From positions 6,758,001 through 6,822,000 of the forward strand of contig NZ_CP080647.1 of assembly GCF_019599145.1 (NCBI RefSeq): DNA of 64,000 bases. The letters run 5' to 3'. This stretch comes from Streptomyces akebiae (lineage in GTDB: Bacteria; Actinomycetota; Actinomycetes; Streptomycetales; Streptomycetaceae). Below are positions 8,712-16,647 of the stretch, one piece after another. The translations under genes were made by a program, and so were the position numbers. The notes under the pieces are model-generated. The model was not told where the DNA came from. It did no database searches and worked only from the letters and a program-made list of their open reading frames with translations. Every line of letters starts with the position of its first letter. Within the stretch, counting starts at the first letter, position 1.

Positions 8712-9904
8712 CCGGCAACAGCTTCTCCGTCTCCGGGTACGGGCCCGAACGCACCGGCTGGACCAGGCTGTTCGCCCGGGACTCGCTCGCCCGCCGGCTC
8801 GACTGGCCGATACTGTTCTCGGCCATCGCGCTCTCCCTGATCGGCGCGGCCCTCGTCTACTCGGCGACCCGCAACCGCACCGAGCTCAACCAGGGCGACC
8901 CGTACTACTTCCTGCTCCGCCACCTGCTCAACACCGGCATCGGCTTCGCCCTGATGATCGGCACGGTCTGGCTGGGCCACCGCACCCTGCGCACGGCCGT
9001 GCCCATCCTCTACGGCATCTCGGTGCTGCTGATCCTGCTGGTGCTCACCCCGATGGGCGCGACCATCAACGGCGCGCACGCGTGGATCGTCATCGGCGGC
9101 GGCTTCTCGCTCCAGCCCTCCGAGTTCGTGAAGGTCACGATCATCCTGGGGATGGCGATGCTGCTGGCGGCCCGGGTGGACGCGGGCGACAAAGCCCACC
9201 CCGACCACCGCACGGTCGTCCAGGCCCTCGGGCTGGCCACCATCCCGATACTGATCGTGCTGCTCATGCCCGACCTCGGCTCGGTCATGGTCATGGTGGT
9301 CATCGTGCTCGGGGTCCTGCTCACCTCCGGCGCCTCCAACCGCTGGGTCTTGGGCCTCATCGGCACGGGCGCGCTGGGCGCGATCGCCGTCTGGCAGCTC
9401 GGAGTGCTCGACGAGTACCAGATCAACCGCTTCGCGGCCTTCGCCAACCCCGAACTCGACCCGGCTGGCGTGGGCTACAACACCAACCAGGCCCGGATCG
9501 CCATCGGCTCCGGCGGACTGCTGGGCACCGGGCTGTTCAAGGGCTCGCAGACCACGGGACAGTTCGTGCCCGAGCAGCAGACCGACTTCGTCTTCACGGT
9601 GGCGGGGGAGGAGCTCGGGTTCGTGGGCGCCGGATTGATCATCGTGCTGCTCGGTGTCGTCCTCTGGCGCGCCTGCCGCATCGCCCGCGAGACCACCGAG
9701 CTGTACGGCACGATCGTCGCCGGCGGCATCATCGCCTGGTTCGCCTTCCAGTCGTTCGAGAACATCGGCATGACCCTCGGCATTATGCCGGTGGCGGGGC
9801 TGCCGCTGCCGTTCGTGTCGTACGGCGGTTCGTCGATGTTCGCGGTGTGGGTGGCGGTGGGGTTGCTCCAGTCCATCAGAGTGCAGCGCCCCATGTCGGC
9901 GTAG
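8708..9904 (+). CDS. rodA: SEDS peptidoglycan glycosyltransferase (RodA/FtsW family)
   Basis: A polytopic membrane polymerase of lipid II that works with the PBP2 encoded just upstream. It has 398 residues and about ten membrane spans. The family landmarks are INGAHAWIVIGGGFSLQPSEFVK near residue 120, LLMPDLGSVMV near 185 and the C-terminal MPVAGLPLPFVSYGGSSM. In S. coelicolor the gene at this position is called sfr. It overlaps mrdA by ATGA and ends the cluster; a hairpin follows 16 nt after the stop. Confidence 0.95.
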   Translation: MTGNSFSVSGYGPERTGWTRLFARDSLARRLDWPILFSAIALSLIGAALVYSATRNRTELNQGDPYYFLLRHLLNTGIGFALMIGTVWLGHRTLRTAVPILYGISVLLILLVLTPMGATINGAHAWIVIGGGFSLQPSEFVKVTIILGMAMLLAARVDAGDKAHPDHRTVVQALGLATIPILIVLLMPDLGSVMVMVVIVLGVLLTSGASNRWVLGLIGTGALGAIAVWQLGVLDEYQINRFAAFANPELDPAGVGYNTNQARIAIGSGGLLGTGLFKGSQTTGQFVPEQQTDFVFTVAGEELGFVGAGLIIVLLGVVLWRACRIARETTELYGTIVAGGIIAWFAFQSFENIGMTLGIMPVAGLPLPFVSYGGSSMFAVWVAVGLLQSIRVQRPMSA

Positions 9905-9920
9905 GCCACGGCGCTCCTTC

Positions 9921-9967
9921 GGGGCAGGCCGTCGCTCCCCACCGGGGGCATGATGGTCTGCCCCTTT
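9921..9967 (+). terminator. Terminator after rodA
   Basis: GGGGCAG (9921-9927) pairs with CTGCCCC (9958-9964), with an inner CCCC/GGGG pairing and a short T run after it. Confidence 0.6.
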
Positions 9968-9981
9968 GCCGAATATGCGAC

Positions 9982-9987
9982 TAGATT
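9982..9987 (+). promoter_or_regulatory. -10 box of the CYTH-CHAD gene
   Basis: TAGATT ends 6 nt before the ATG at 9994. There is no SD, so a leaderless transcript is likely. Confidence 0.55.
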
Positions 9988-9993
9988 CATTTC

Positions 9994-11565
9994 ATGGCGG
10001 ACACCAAGCGCGAGATCGAGCGGAAGTACGAATCCGACGAGAGCGGCCTGCCGGACCTCACCGGTGTGGCCGGGGTCGCGACCGTCATAGACAAGGGCGT
10101 GGCGGAGCTGGACGCCGTCTACTACGACACCCCCGACGAACGCCTCGCCGCCGCGTCCATCACCCTGCGTCGCCGTACCGGCGGCAGCGACGCGGGCTGG
10201 CATCTGAAGTTCCCGGTCTCCTCGGGGGTACGGGACGAGATCCGAGCCCCGCTGTCCGACACGTTGCCCGACGAACTCGCCGGGCTGGTCCGCTCCCGGG
10301 TCCGGTCGGCCGAACTGGTCCCGCTGGTCCGTATCCTCTCCACCCGCGACGTCAGCGAGCTCCTCGACACGGACGGCACACTCCTGGCCGAGGTCAGCGT
10401 GGACGCCGTGGTCGCGGAGCGGCTCACCGAGGAGGGCCGCACCGCACAGTGGTCCGAGATCGAGGTCGAACTCGCCGACGAGGGGGACCCCGCATTCCTC
10501 GACAAGGTCGAGAAGAAGCTGCGCAAGGCGGGCGTACGGCCGTCGGACTCGCCGTCGAAGCTGGCCAGGGCCCTTCAGGAGACAGCACCCAAGAAGGGCA
10601 AGAAGAGCGGCAAGGGAAACAAGGGCAAGAAGAGCGAGAAGGGCGAAGGGCGGGCCGGGAAGCAGGCGGAGGACGGAGGGCCCGCCGAGCCCGTCACGCC
10701 GGGGGACCACGTCCTCGTCTACATCCGTGCCCAGCGTGACGCGATCGTCGAGCTGGACCCCGCGGTCCGCCGGGACGTCTTCGACTCCGTCCACAGCATG
10801 CGGGTCGCCACACGCCGCCTGCGCAGCACGTTCAAGTCGTTCGGGAAGGTCCTGGACCGGGCGATCACGGACCCGATCGGCGAGGAACTGAAGTGGCTGG
10901 CGGGCCAGCTCGGCGTCGACCGTGACCAGGAGGTCTTGGCGGAGCGCTTCACCGAGGCCCTCGACAACCTCCCCGAGACCCTGGCGACGGGCCCGGTCCG
11001 TACGCGACTGCGCACCTGGACGGAGAAGGACGACGGACCGGGCCCCCGCGGTGAGCTGCTCGACGCCCTGAACGGGCCGCGCTATCTGGAGCTGCTGGAG
11101 TCCCTCGACGCCGTGATCGCGGACCCGCCGCTGCTCAAGGCCGCCCACGGCGATCCCGAGAAGGTGATCACCAAGGCCGTCGAGAAGGGCTTCGGCAAGG
11201 TGGCGGCCCTGGTCGAGGAGGCCCTGGCGCAACCGCCCGGGGCCGACCGTGACGTCGCCATGCACGAGTCCCGCAAGAAGACCAAGCGCACCCGGTACGC
11301 GGCCGAGGCGGCACAACCCCTGCTGGGCAAGCCTGCCAAGGCGCTCGTCAAGGACATGAAGTCCCTGCAGGGCCTCCTCGGCGACCACCAGGACAGCGTG
11401 ATGGCCCGCGAGGCCCTGCGGGACCTCGCCTTCCAGGCCCATGAGGCGGGAGAGAGCGCCTTCACGTACGGGCTGCTGTACGGCAGGGAGGAACGCCGGG
11501 CGGAGCTGGCGGAGGAGGCGCTGCCGGGGGAGTGGGCCAGGATCAGCAAGGACATGCCCTTCTGA
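9994..11565 (+). CDS. CYTH-CHAD fusion protein (inorganic triphosphate / polyphosphate)
   Basis: The N-terminal half (about residues 1-195) is a CYTH domain of the triphosphate tunnel family. It starts with the EIERKY metal-binding signature (KREIERKYESDESG), then has YYDTPDERLAAASITLRRR and an acidic ELADEGD near 165. A 45-residue Lys/Gly linker (KKGKKSGKGNKGKKSEKGEG) follows. The C-terminal 290 residues are a helical CHAD domain with conserved His/Arg helices (SVHSMRVATRRLRSTF, HESRKKTKRTRYAAEA, LGDHQDSVMAREAL). CYTH enzymes hydrolyse tripolyphosphate and CHAD domains bind polyphosphate, so a role in polyphosphate metabolism or polyphosphate-bound structures is likely. The exact substrate is not shown by the sequence. 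Confidence 0.88.
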   Translation: MADTKREIERKYESDESGLPDLTGVAGVATVIDKGVAELDAVYYDTPDERLAAASITLRRRTGGSDAGWHLKFPVSSGVRDEIRAPLSDTLPDELAGLVRSRVRSAELVPLVRILSTRDVSELLDTDGTLLAEVSVDAVVAERLTEEGRTAQWSEIEVELADEGDPAFLDKVEKKLRKAGVRPSDSPSKLARALQETAPKKGKKSGKGNKGKKSEKGEGRAGKQAEDGGPAEPVTPGDHVLVYIRAQRDAIVELDPAVRRDVFDSVHSMRVATRRLRSTFKSFGKVLDRAITDPIGEELKWLAGQLGVDRDQEVLAERFTEALDNLPETLATGPVRTRLRTWTEKDDGPGPRGELLDALNGPRYLELLESLDAVIADPPLLKAAHGDPEKVITKAVEKGFGKVAALVEEALAQPPGADRDVAMHESRKKTKRTRYAAEAAQPLLGKPAKALVKDMKSLQGLLGDHQDSVMAREALRDLAFQAHEAGESAFTYGLLYGREERRAELAEEALPGEWARISKDMPF

Positions 11566-11708
11566 GCCCGCCCCCTCCTGAGCCCGCCCTTCTGAGCGGT
11601 GGACCCGCGTCCGCAGGCGGTTCACCGGCAAAGGGCGTGCGAGGGGTGTCTCCGGGGGCGTTACGCTAGATGGTCACCCCTGTCCGCTCACGAAGGTAAC
11701 CCCCCGCG

Positions 11709-13634
11709 ATGTCTGTCGAGTCGGTCTTCCCACAGCTAGAGGCCCTGCTCCCGCATGTGCAGAAGCCGATCCAGTACGTGGGCGGTGAGCTCAACTCCAC
11801 CGTCAAGCCCTGGGAGTCTGCGGACGTCCGCTGGGCGCTCATGTACCCGGACGCGTACGAGGTCGGTCTGCCCAACCAGGGCGTCATGATCCTCTACGAG
11901 GTGCTGAACGAGCGCGAGGGCGTCCTCGCCGAGCGCACCTACAGTGTCTGGCCGGACCTGGAGGCGCTGATGCGGGAGCACGGCGTCCCGCAGTTCACCG
12001 TCGACAGTCACCGCCCGGTGAAGGCCTTCGACGTGTTCGGTCTGTCCTTCTCCACGGAGCTGGGCTACACCAACATGCTGACCGCCCTGGACCTGGCCGG
12101 CATCCCTCTGGAGTCCAAGGACCGCACGCTCGACGACCCGATCGTGCTGGCCGGCGGTCACGCGGCCTTCAACCCGGAGCCGATCGCCGACTTCATCGAC
12201 GCGGCGATCATCGGCGACGGCGAGCAGGCCGTACTCGACATGACCGAGATCATCCGCGCCTGGAAGGCGGAGGGCAGGCCCGGCGGCCGCGAGGAGGCCC
12301 TGTTCCGCCTCGCGAGGACCGGATCCGTGTACATCCCCGCGTTCTACGACGTCGAGTACCTCGCGGACGGCCGTATCGGCCGCGTCGTACCGAACAGGTC
12401 GGGTGTCCCGTGGCGGGTGTCCAAGCACACCGTCATGGACCTGGACGAGTGGCCCTACCCCAAGCAGCCCCTCGTCCCGCTCGCCGAGACGGTGCACGAG
12501 CGGATGTCGGTGGAGATCTTCCGCGGCTGCACGCGCGGCTGCCGCTTCTGCCAGGCGGGCATGATCACCCGCCCGGTCCGCGAGCGTTCCATCACGGGCA
12601 TCGGCGAGATGGTCGAGAAGGGGCTGAAGGCGACGGGCTTCGAGGAGGTGGGTCTGCTCTCCCTCTCCTCCGCCGACCACAGCGAGATCGGCGACATCGC
12701 CAAGGGCCTGGCGGACCGGTACGAGGAGGACAAGATCGGTCTGTCCCTCCCCTCGACCCGCGTGGACGCCTTCAACGTCGACCTCGCGAACGAGCTGACC
12801 CGCAACGGCCGGCGCTCGGGTCTGACCTTCGCGCCCGAGGGCGGCTCCGAGCGCATGCGCAAGGTCATCAACAAGATGGTCTCGGAGGAGGACCTGATCC
12901 GGACGGTCTCCACGGCGTACGGCAACGGCTGGCGCCAGGTGAAGCTGTACTTCATGTGCGGCCTGCCGACGGAGACCGACGAGGACGTCCTCCAGATCGC
13001 CGACATGGCGACCCGCGTCATCCAGAAGGGCCGCGAGGTCTCCGGCTCGAACGACATCCGCTGCACGGTGTCGATCGGCGGCTTCGTCCCGAAGCCGCAC
13101 ACACCGTTCCAGTGGGCGCCGCAGCTCTCCGCCGAGGAGACGGACGCCCGGCTCGAAAAGCTCCGCGACAAGATCCGCGGCGACAAGAAGTACGGTCGTT
13201 CCATCGGCTTCCGCTACCACGACGGCAAGCCCGGCATCGTCGAGGGCCTGCTGTCGCGCGGCGACCGCCGCATCAGCGCCGTCATCCGCGCGGTCTACGA
13301 GGACGGCGGCCGCTTCGACGGCTGGCGCGAGCACTTCTCCTACGACCGCTGGATGAGCTGCGCGGACAAGGCCCTGGCCGACTTCGGCCTCGACGTCGAC
13401 TGGTACACCACCCGCGAGCGCACCTACGAGGAGGTCCTGCCCTGGGACCACCTGGACTCCGGTCTCGACAAGGACTGGCTCTGGGAGGACTGGCAGGACG
13501 CCCTCGACGAGACCGAGGTCGAGGACTGCCGCTGGACGCCGTGCTTCGACTGCGGCGTGTGCCCGCAGATGGACACGGCCATACAAATCGGCCCCACCGG
13601 CAAGAAGCTGCTCCCGCTCACGGTCAAGAAGTAG
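11709..13634 (+). CDS. TIGR03960-type B12-binding radical SAM protein with element-replaced C-terminus
   Basis: A 641-residue protein with an N-terminal B12-binding-like domain (YPDAYEVGLPNQGV and on) and a radical SAM core whose FeS motif is C274-TRG-C278-RF-C281. The C-terminal part is rich in Cys/Trp (DCRWTPCFDCGVCPQMD). The family nearly always lies beside a TIGR03936 protein, here 9 kb downstream; its substrate is unknown and a tRNA or RNA modification role is only a guess. From codon 619 on, the sequence lies inside the integrated element: residues 619-641 end LLPLTVKK, while the displaced native end (18267-18365) reads LLPLSVKQPVGSAGHSH. The gene thus stays open but loses a short His-containing tail. 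GAAGGT serves as SD. Confidence 0.9.
   Translation: MSVESVFPQLEALLPHVQKPIQYVGGELNSTVKPWESADVRWALMYPDAYEVGLPNQGVMILYEVLNEREGVLAERTYSVWPDLEALMREHGVPQFTVDSHRPVKAFDVFGLSFSTELGYTNMLTALDLAGIPLESKDRTLDDPIVLAGGHAAFNPEPIADFIDAAIIGDGEQAVLDMTEIIRAWKAEGRPGGREEALFRLARTGSVYIPAFYDVEYLADGRIGRVVPNRSGVPWRVSKHTVMDLDEWPYPKQPLVPLAETVHERMSVEIFRGCTRGCRFCQAGMITRPVRERSITGIGEMVEKGLKATGFEEVGLLSLSSADHSEIGDIAKGLADRYEEDKIGLSLPSTRVDAFNVDLANELTRNGRRSGLTFAPEGGSERMRKVINKMVSEEDLIRTVSTAYGNGWRQVKLYFMCGLPTETDEDVLQIADMATRVIQKGREVSGSNDIRCTVSIGGFVPKPHTPFQWAPQLSAEETDARLEKLRDKIRGDKKYGRSIGFRYHDGKPGIVEGLLSRGDRRISAVIRAVYEDGGRFDGWREHFSYDRWMSCADKALADFGLDVDWYTTRERTYEEVLPWDHLDSGLDKDWLWEDWQDALDETEVEDCRWTPCFDCGVCPQMDTAIQIGPTGKKLLPLTVKK
13563..13576 (+). 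other. attL core
   Basis: CCGCAGATGGACAC in the reading frame of the radical SAM gene (codons Pro-Gln-Met-Asp-Thr), identical to 18267-18280. Beyond it the DNA diverges by synonymous changes only until the stop: ACGGCCATACAAATC here against ACCCAGATCCAGATC at the right end. Confidence 0.8.
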
Positions 13635-13636
13635 TC

Positions 13637-13825
13637 GTGACCAGCGGCGATGCCATCCAGCGGATGGCTGAGGCGCTTGCCGATATCCCCGAGGCGGACC
13701 GCTCCGAAGCCCTCCGAGGGCTCGGAGTGAAGGAGCGCAAGCAGACTCCCCGCCCTGCGCGGTGTACGCCGCTCCCCGCCCCTCGGCAGGACTCGGGCAT
13801 CGTCTCGGCGGTCGAGTGGGTGTAG
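13637..13825 (+). CDS. Small ORF next to attL
   Basis: A 62-codon frame begins with GTG 3 nt after the radical SAM stop and runs MTSGDAIQRMAEALADIPEA to SGIVSAVEWV. Third positions are mostly G or C, so it looks coding. The first half is predicted helical and the second half is Pro/Arg rich. It lies wholly in element DNA and a perfect hairpin follows its stop, as for a real gene end. No domain is recognised; an excision factor or a truncated element gene are both possible. Confidence 0.45.
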   Translation: MTSGDAIQRMAEALADIPEADRSEALRGLGVKERKQTPRPARCTPLPAPRQDSGIVSAVEWV

Positions 13826-13830
13826 ATGAA

Positions 13831-13866
13831 GAGAGGCGTTCGGACGATCCCGTCCGGGCGCCTCTC
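13831..13866. terminator. Two-part hairpin terminator inside the element
   Basis: GAGAGGCG pairs with CGCCTCTC, and inside it CGGACG pairs with CGTCCG. It lies between the plus-strand small ORF and the converging minus-strand resolvase, so it can serve both. Confidence 0.75.
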
Positions 13867-13910
13867 GGCGTTCCTGGGGCACTGTCTGTCTGAACTGCTG
13901 TGCGCCTGTC

Positions 13911-14400
13911 TCAGGCGCTCTCTCCCAGGTGTCGGTACAGCGTGGCGCGGGAGACGCCGAGGGCCTTAGCGATGGCGCTGACGCTCTCGCCCTTGGCCTT
14001 CCTGGCGCGGGCCACGGTGATTACGTCCTCGTCCACCACAGACGGCCGGCCGCCGGTACGGCCCTGCGCCTTGGCTGCTTCCAGTCCGGCCCGCGTGCGG
14101 TCCTTGATGAGCGACCGCTCGAACTCCGCCATGGCCGCGATGATCTGGAAGAACAGGCATCCGTCGGCCGACGTGGTGTCGACAGAGGAGAGCGCACCGT
14201 CGAGCACGCGGAAACCTATGCCGCGCTCGCGCAGGCCGTCGACGATGGACACAAGGTCGATGAGCGACCGGCCGAGCCGGTCAAGCTTCTCGGACGCACC
14301 CTGCGGCCGTCAGCGCGTCGCGCTGAAGCTGCGCTTCCTGGTCGCCAGTGGAGACGCGGGCGTAACCGATGAGCTGGCCAGTGATCGTGTTCGTCGTCAC
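13911..14400 (-). pseudogene. Resolvase/invertase-type serine recombinase, internally deleted
   Basis: From GTG at 14400 the frame reads TNTITGQLIGYARVSTGDQ, the start of a small serine recombinase with catalytic Ser in ARVS, and stops (TGA) after CVREA. In another frame the rest continues LDRLGRSLIDLVSIVDGLRE, then AAMAEFERSLIKDRTRAGLE, and ends in a Hin-like HTH (SVSAIAKALGVSRATLYRHL). About 30 to 35 family residues between CVRE and KLDRLGR are missing, and the junction GAAGCTTGACCGG shares AAG with both sides. This looks like a short-homology deletion plus frameshift. A downstream ATG at 14252 could still give the HTH half alone, but not an active recombinase. Confidence 0.85.
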
Positions 14401-14405
14401 GGCAC

Positions 14406-14533
14406 GGACTGTCTCAGAACTGGTCTCAAAAGATCAAGTCCGAGCCGGGGATTTCGAGACGGGTTTTGAACATGGCTGTGCCCCTGTGAGGGGCGCTCTG
14501 TCTCTCGTCTCACAAACCTTGGTTTTCGAGACG
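14406..14533. promoter_or_regulatory. res-like site upstream of the broken resolvase
   Basis: The motif GTCTC(A/G)NAA occurs five times: plus strand at about 14411, 14423 and 14507, minus strand at about 14460 and 14533. The distal pair forms a 28-bp inverted repeat (14506-14533) with half-sites CGTCTCACAAACCT and, on the other strand, CGTCTCGAAAACCA. A 28-bp inverted crossover site placed farthest from the gene, with further motif copies nearer to it, is the layout of gamma-delta-type res sites. Confidence 0.6.
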
Positions 14534-14675
14534 GTCCACTTGCCTGTGTGGGGCGGCTAACGCACCCGTCGGGACGCTTGCCCGTCGGTACGCACTTCTT
14601 TTGGGACCAGGGTTCCAAGTTCTACTGGCCCCACTCTGATCGGGTGACTCCACTGGTAGGGGGCAGAGTGTCTCG

Positions 14676-15110
14676 CTAATCCTCCTTGCCCTGGTCAGCT
14701 TCATCGTCCGTCCAGGGGTACAGGGTGGCGAAGTGACGGATTCGCTCCTGCTCGGCGGCTTCGTCGTCGGCGTCGTAGTGTCGTATCTGCTTCCACCAGC
14801 GGTCGTAGTCGTAGCCGTCGCAGTGGTTGAAGTCGAGGGCGGTGTTGCGTAGCCGCTGCCACTCACGCACGATCGCAGCCCGCTGCCACGGCTCGGGCCG
14901 CTCCACCGTGAGGAGTTGGTGCAGGAAGCCCGCTGAGTCGCTGACCAGGATGAGCAGGGACCGCATCGCGAAAGAGGTCTCGCCGGTCTCACCGACCTCC
15001 TCGGACACTCGCCCCAACTGCGCGTTGAGGAACGTCTCCAGGGCGCGGACGTCCTCGGGGGCCAGATCGACGGCGTAGATGAGGGTGCGTTCAGGTGGTG
15101 AGTTCGTCAT
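14676..15110 (-). CDS. Hypothetical element protein
   Basis: A 144-residue acidic protein of unknown function, starting MTNSPPERTLIYAVDLAPED and containing LLILVSDSAGFLHQLLTVER and a Trp/Tyr-rich segment GYDYDRWWKQIRHYDADDEA. It has no signal peptide, membrane span or recognisable catalytic motif. It belongs to the integrated element by position. Codon use is typical of the chromosome. Confidence 0.6.
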   Translation of the reverse strand: MTNSPPERTLIYAVDLAPEDVRALETFLNAQLGRVSEEVGETGETSFAMRSLLILVSDSAGFLHQLLTVERPEPWQRAAIVREWQRLRNTALDFNHCDGYDYDRWWKQIRHYDADDEAAEQERIRHFATLYPWTDDEADQGKED

Positions 15111-15888
15111 ACGGATGGGTCCTACCTTTCGTGCGGTGTCAACTGGAGCACCCTGGGTGGAGCTGAATCAACCTGGTATTCCGTGGGCCAGAAGGCCCTG
15201 GTGGGTGGGGACCGAAGAAGTGCGTGCAGACACTCGCCCCTTCGTCCACAGCAAGGCGCTTCGCGCCCGTCTCGCGGCCTGCCCCGGTGTTTGACCGGCA
15301 AGGCCAGGCGTGCGCCCCGTCTGGCGCTCACGCCAGCGCACAGCCGTCCGCCTGTCGATGGCAGGCAGACGTGACGGCAGGGGCAGGGGGTGGGGTATGA
15401 CCCCCCGAAGGGGGCAAGCCCGACCGCCATGTCATAGCGGCCAAGGTTCCGCCACGGTTCCAGGGTCCGTCTGCCCTGCCCGCAGGCTGCCACGGCGAGA
15501 GCGTATGGCCTGGTCACAGGCCTACCCTGCCTTGCTCGCAGCGGCGGAAAGCTGCAAGGAACAGGACCTAACGGATGCACCTGCGGGGCGCGGCAGCGCC
15601 CCCTAGGACTTGCTCCTGTCGGCCCCCTCCGGGGCCGCACTGTCGTTGAGCACTGCGACTGTGGCGGCCGGGAGGCCGCCCCTTGCTGCCTTTCTCTGCG
15701 CCGTTGTCTTTCCCTAATGAGGGCGCTGCCGCGCCCCTACTTGCCCTTGAAGCAGGCTGCTTCCTTCAGTAGGTCTCGACAGAGGCCGGACTGGGCCAAA
15801 TAGATAAGAGAGGGCGCTAACGTTTTCGCAGCTCGGAGGCTGTGCCGGTACACCCCGGACGTGCTCTGACTACACGCAGCGCGTGTAC
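15111..15888. other. Noncoding part of the element
   Basis: I see no convincing gene in these 780 bp. Frames on both strands are Arg/Pro/Cys rich without domain character. It holds several short hairpins, for example GGCGGCC/GGCCGCC around 15663-15680 and CCCCCCGAAGGGGG around 15400. It may carry an old replication origin or remnants of lost element genes; nothing decisive is visible. Confidence 0.4.
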
Positions 15889-16239
15889 TCATCGATCCTG
15901 GTGGGGGCGGCAGGGGACCGGCGCGCCCTTGCCCTTCTGGAACAGGTGAGACGGAAGCACAAGGCACGCGGCCCCGGAACGGGACGACACGAGGTCCAGT
16001 TCCTTGGCGCGGGCCACCGCGTTGCGGGTGCTCTGGTCGGACAGTGGCTTGCCGTTCTTGCCCAGCAGGGTGGCCAGTCGGCCAGGCTCGAAGCCTGCGT
16101 GTCCCTGCCTGTCCGCCCATCCGATGGCAGCGAAGTGCACGCGGTAGGCGAGAGGGTGTCCTGGGTTCTGCGCCATGCGTCGGTACTCGTGCTGGGAGAC
16201 CGCGCCCCACGAGCGGTCACGGCCGAAGCTGATAGCCAC
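15889..16239 (-). CDS. Helix-turn-helix type element protein
   Basis: A 116-residue protein beginning MAISFGRDRSWGAVSQHEYR and continuing with HPLAYRVHFAAIGWADRQGH, GRLATLLGKNGKPLSDQSTR and NAVARAKELDLV. Proteins of this pattern are familiar from Streptomyces plasmids and integrative elements, where the middle looks like a winged-helix/HTH fold. GTG 16239 is chosen because AGGAAGGGGG lies 8 nt upstream, although the frame is open to 16317. It may regulate or help replicate the element; this is inference. It is on the same strand as the integrase, 400 bp downstream of it. Confidence 0.65.
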   Translation of the reverse strand: MAISFGRDRSWGAVSQHEYRRMAQNPGHPLAYRVHFAAIGWADRQGHAGFEPGRLATLLGKNGKPLSDQSTRNAVARAKELDLVSSRSGAACLVLPSHLFQKGKGAPVPCRPHQDR

Positions 16240-16647
16240 CGGTCGCACCCCCTTCCTGCGGGGCGTGGCCGCAGTCGTGCGTCTCTCCCTCGACGAGGGG
16301 TGAGGTGCAGACCTCACAGGTCCAGACGACTTCGATCGTTATGTTCAAGGGCTGGCGACTCCTGGCGCTGGTCGAGGGCAGCACGGAGCCGCGCCTCGGC
16401 GTTGGGTGGAAGTCGCGCAGTACCGTCCTGCGCTTCGGGATGTCCTCGACGTCCCTGCGAGCCCCTCGGGATCGCGGCCCCTCACGGAGTGGCCAGCTCT
16501 ACCGCCGCTGAACGGCGGGAGCTACGGTGTCCGCTCCCAGAAGGAGCGGGAGAGTCTTCCTATCCGGAGCCCGGCCCGACCGTCAAGCCGGAACACCTCC
16601 GGGCCTGGCTCCTGAGCCGCCCGGAGATGTCTGTCCCTGCTCCTTCG
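16240..16647. other. Gap between integrase and HTH gene
   Basis: No convincing gene is visible. The minus strand upstream of 16239 should hold the promoter of the HTH gene. A small inverted repeat CCGCTCCCAGAAGGAGCGGG (16530-16549) could terminate the integrase transcript. Confidence 0.4.

Noticed and set aside
13911..14252. Intact small DNA invertase
   Set aside because: The frame lacks the catalytic serine segment, which lies upstream in another frame behind a stop.
15122..15640. Minus-strand open frame in the element
   Set aside because: Cys/Arg/Pro-rich with no domain pattern or SD; treated as noncoding.
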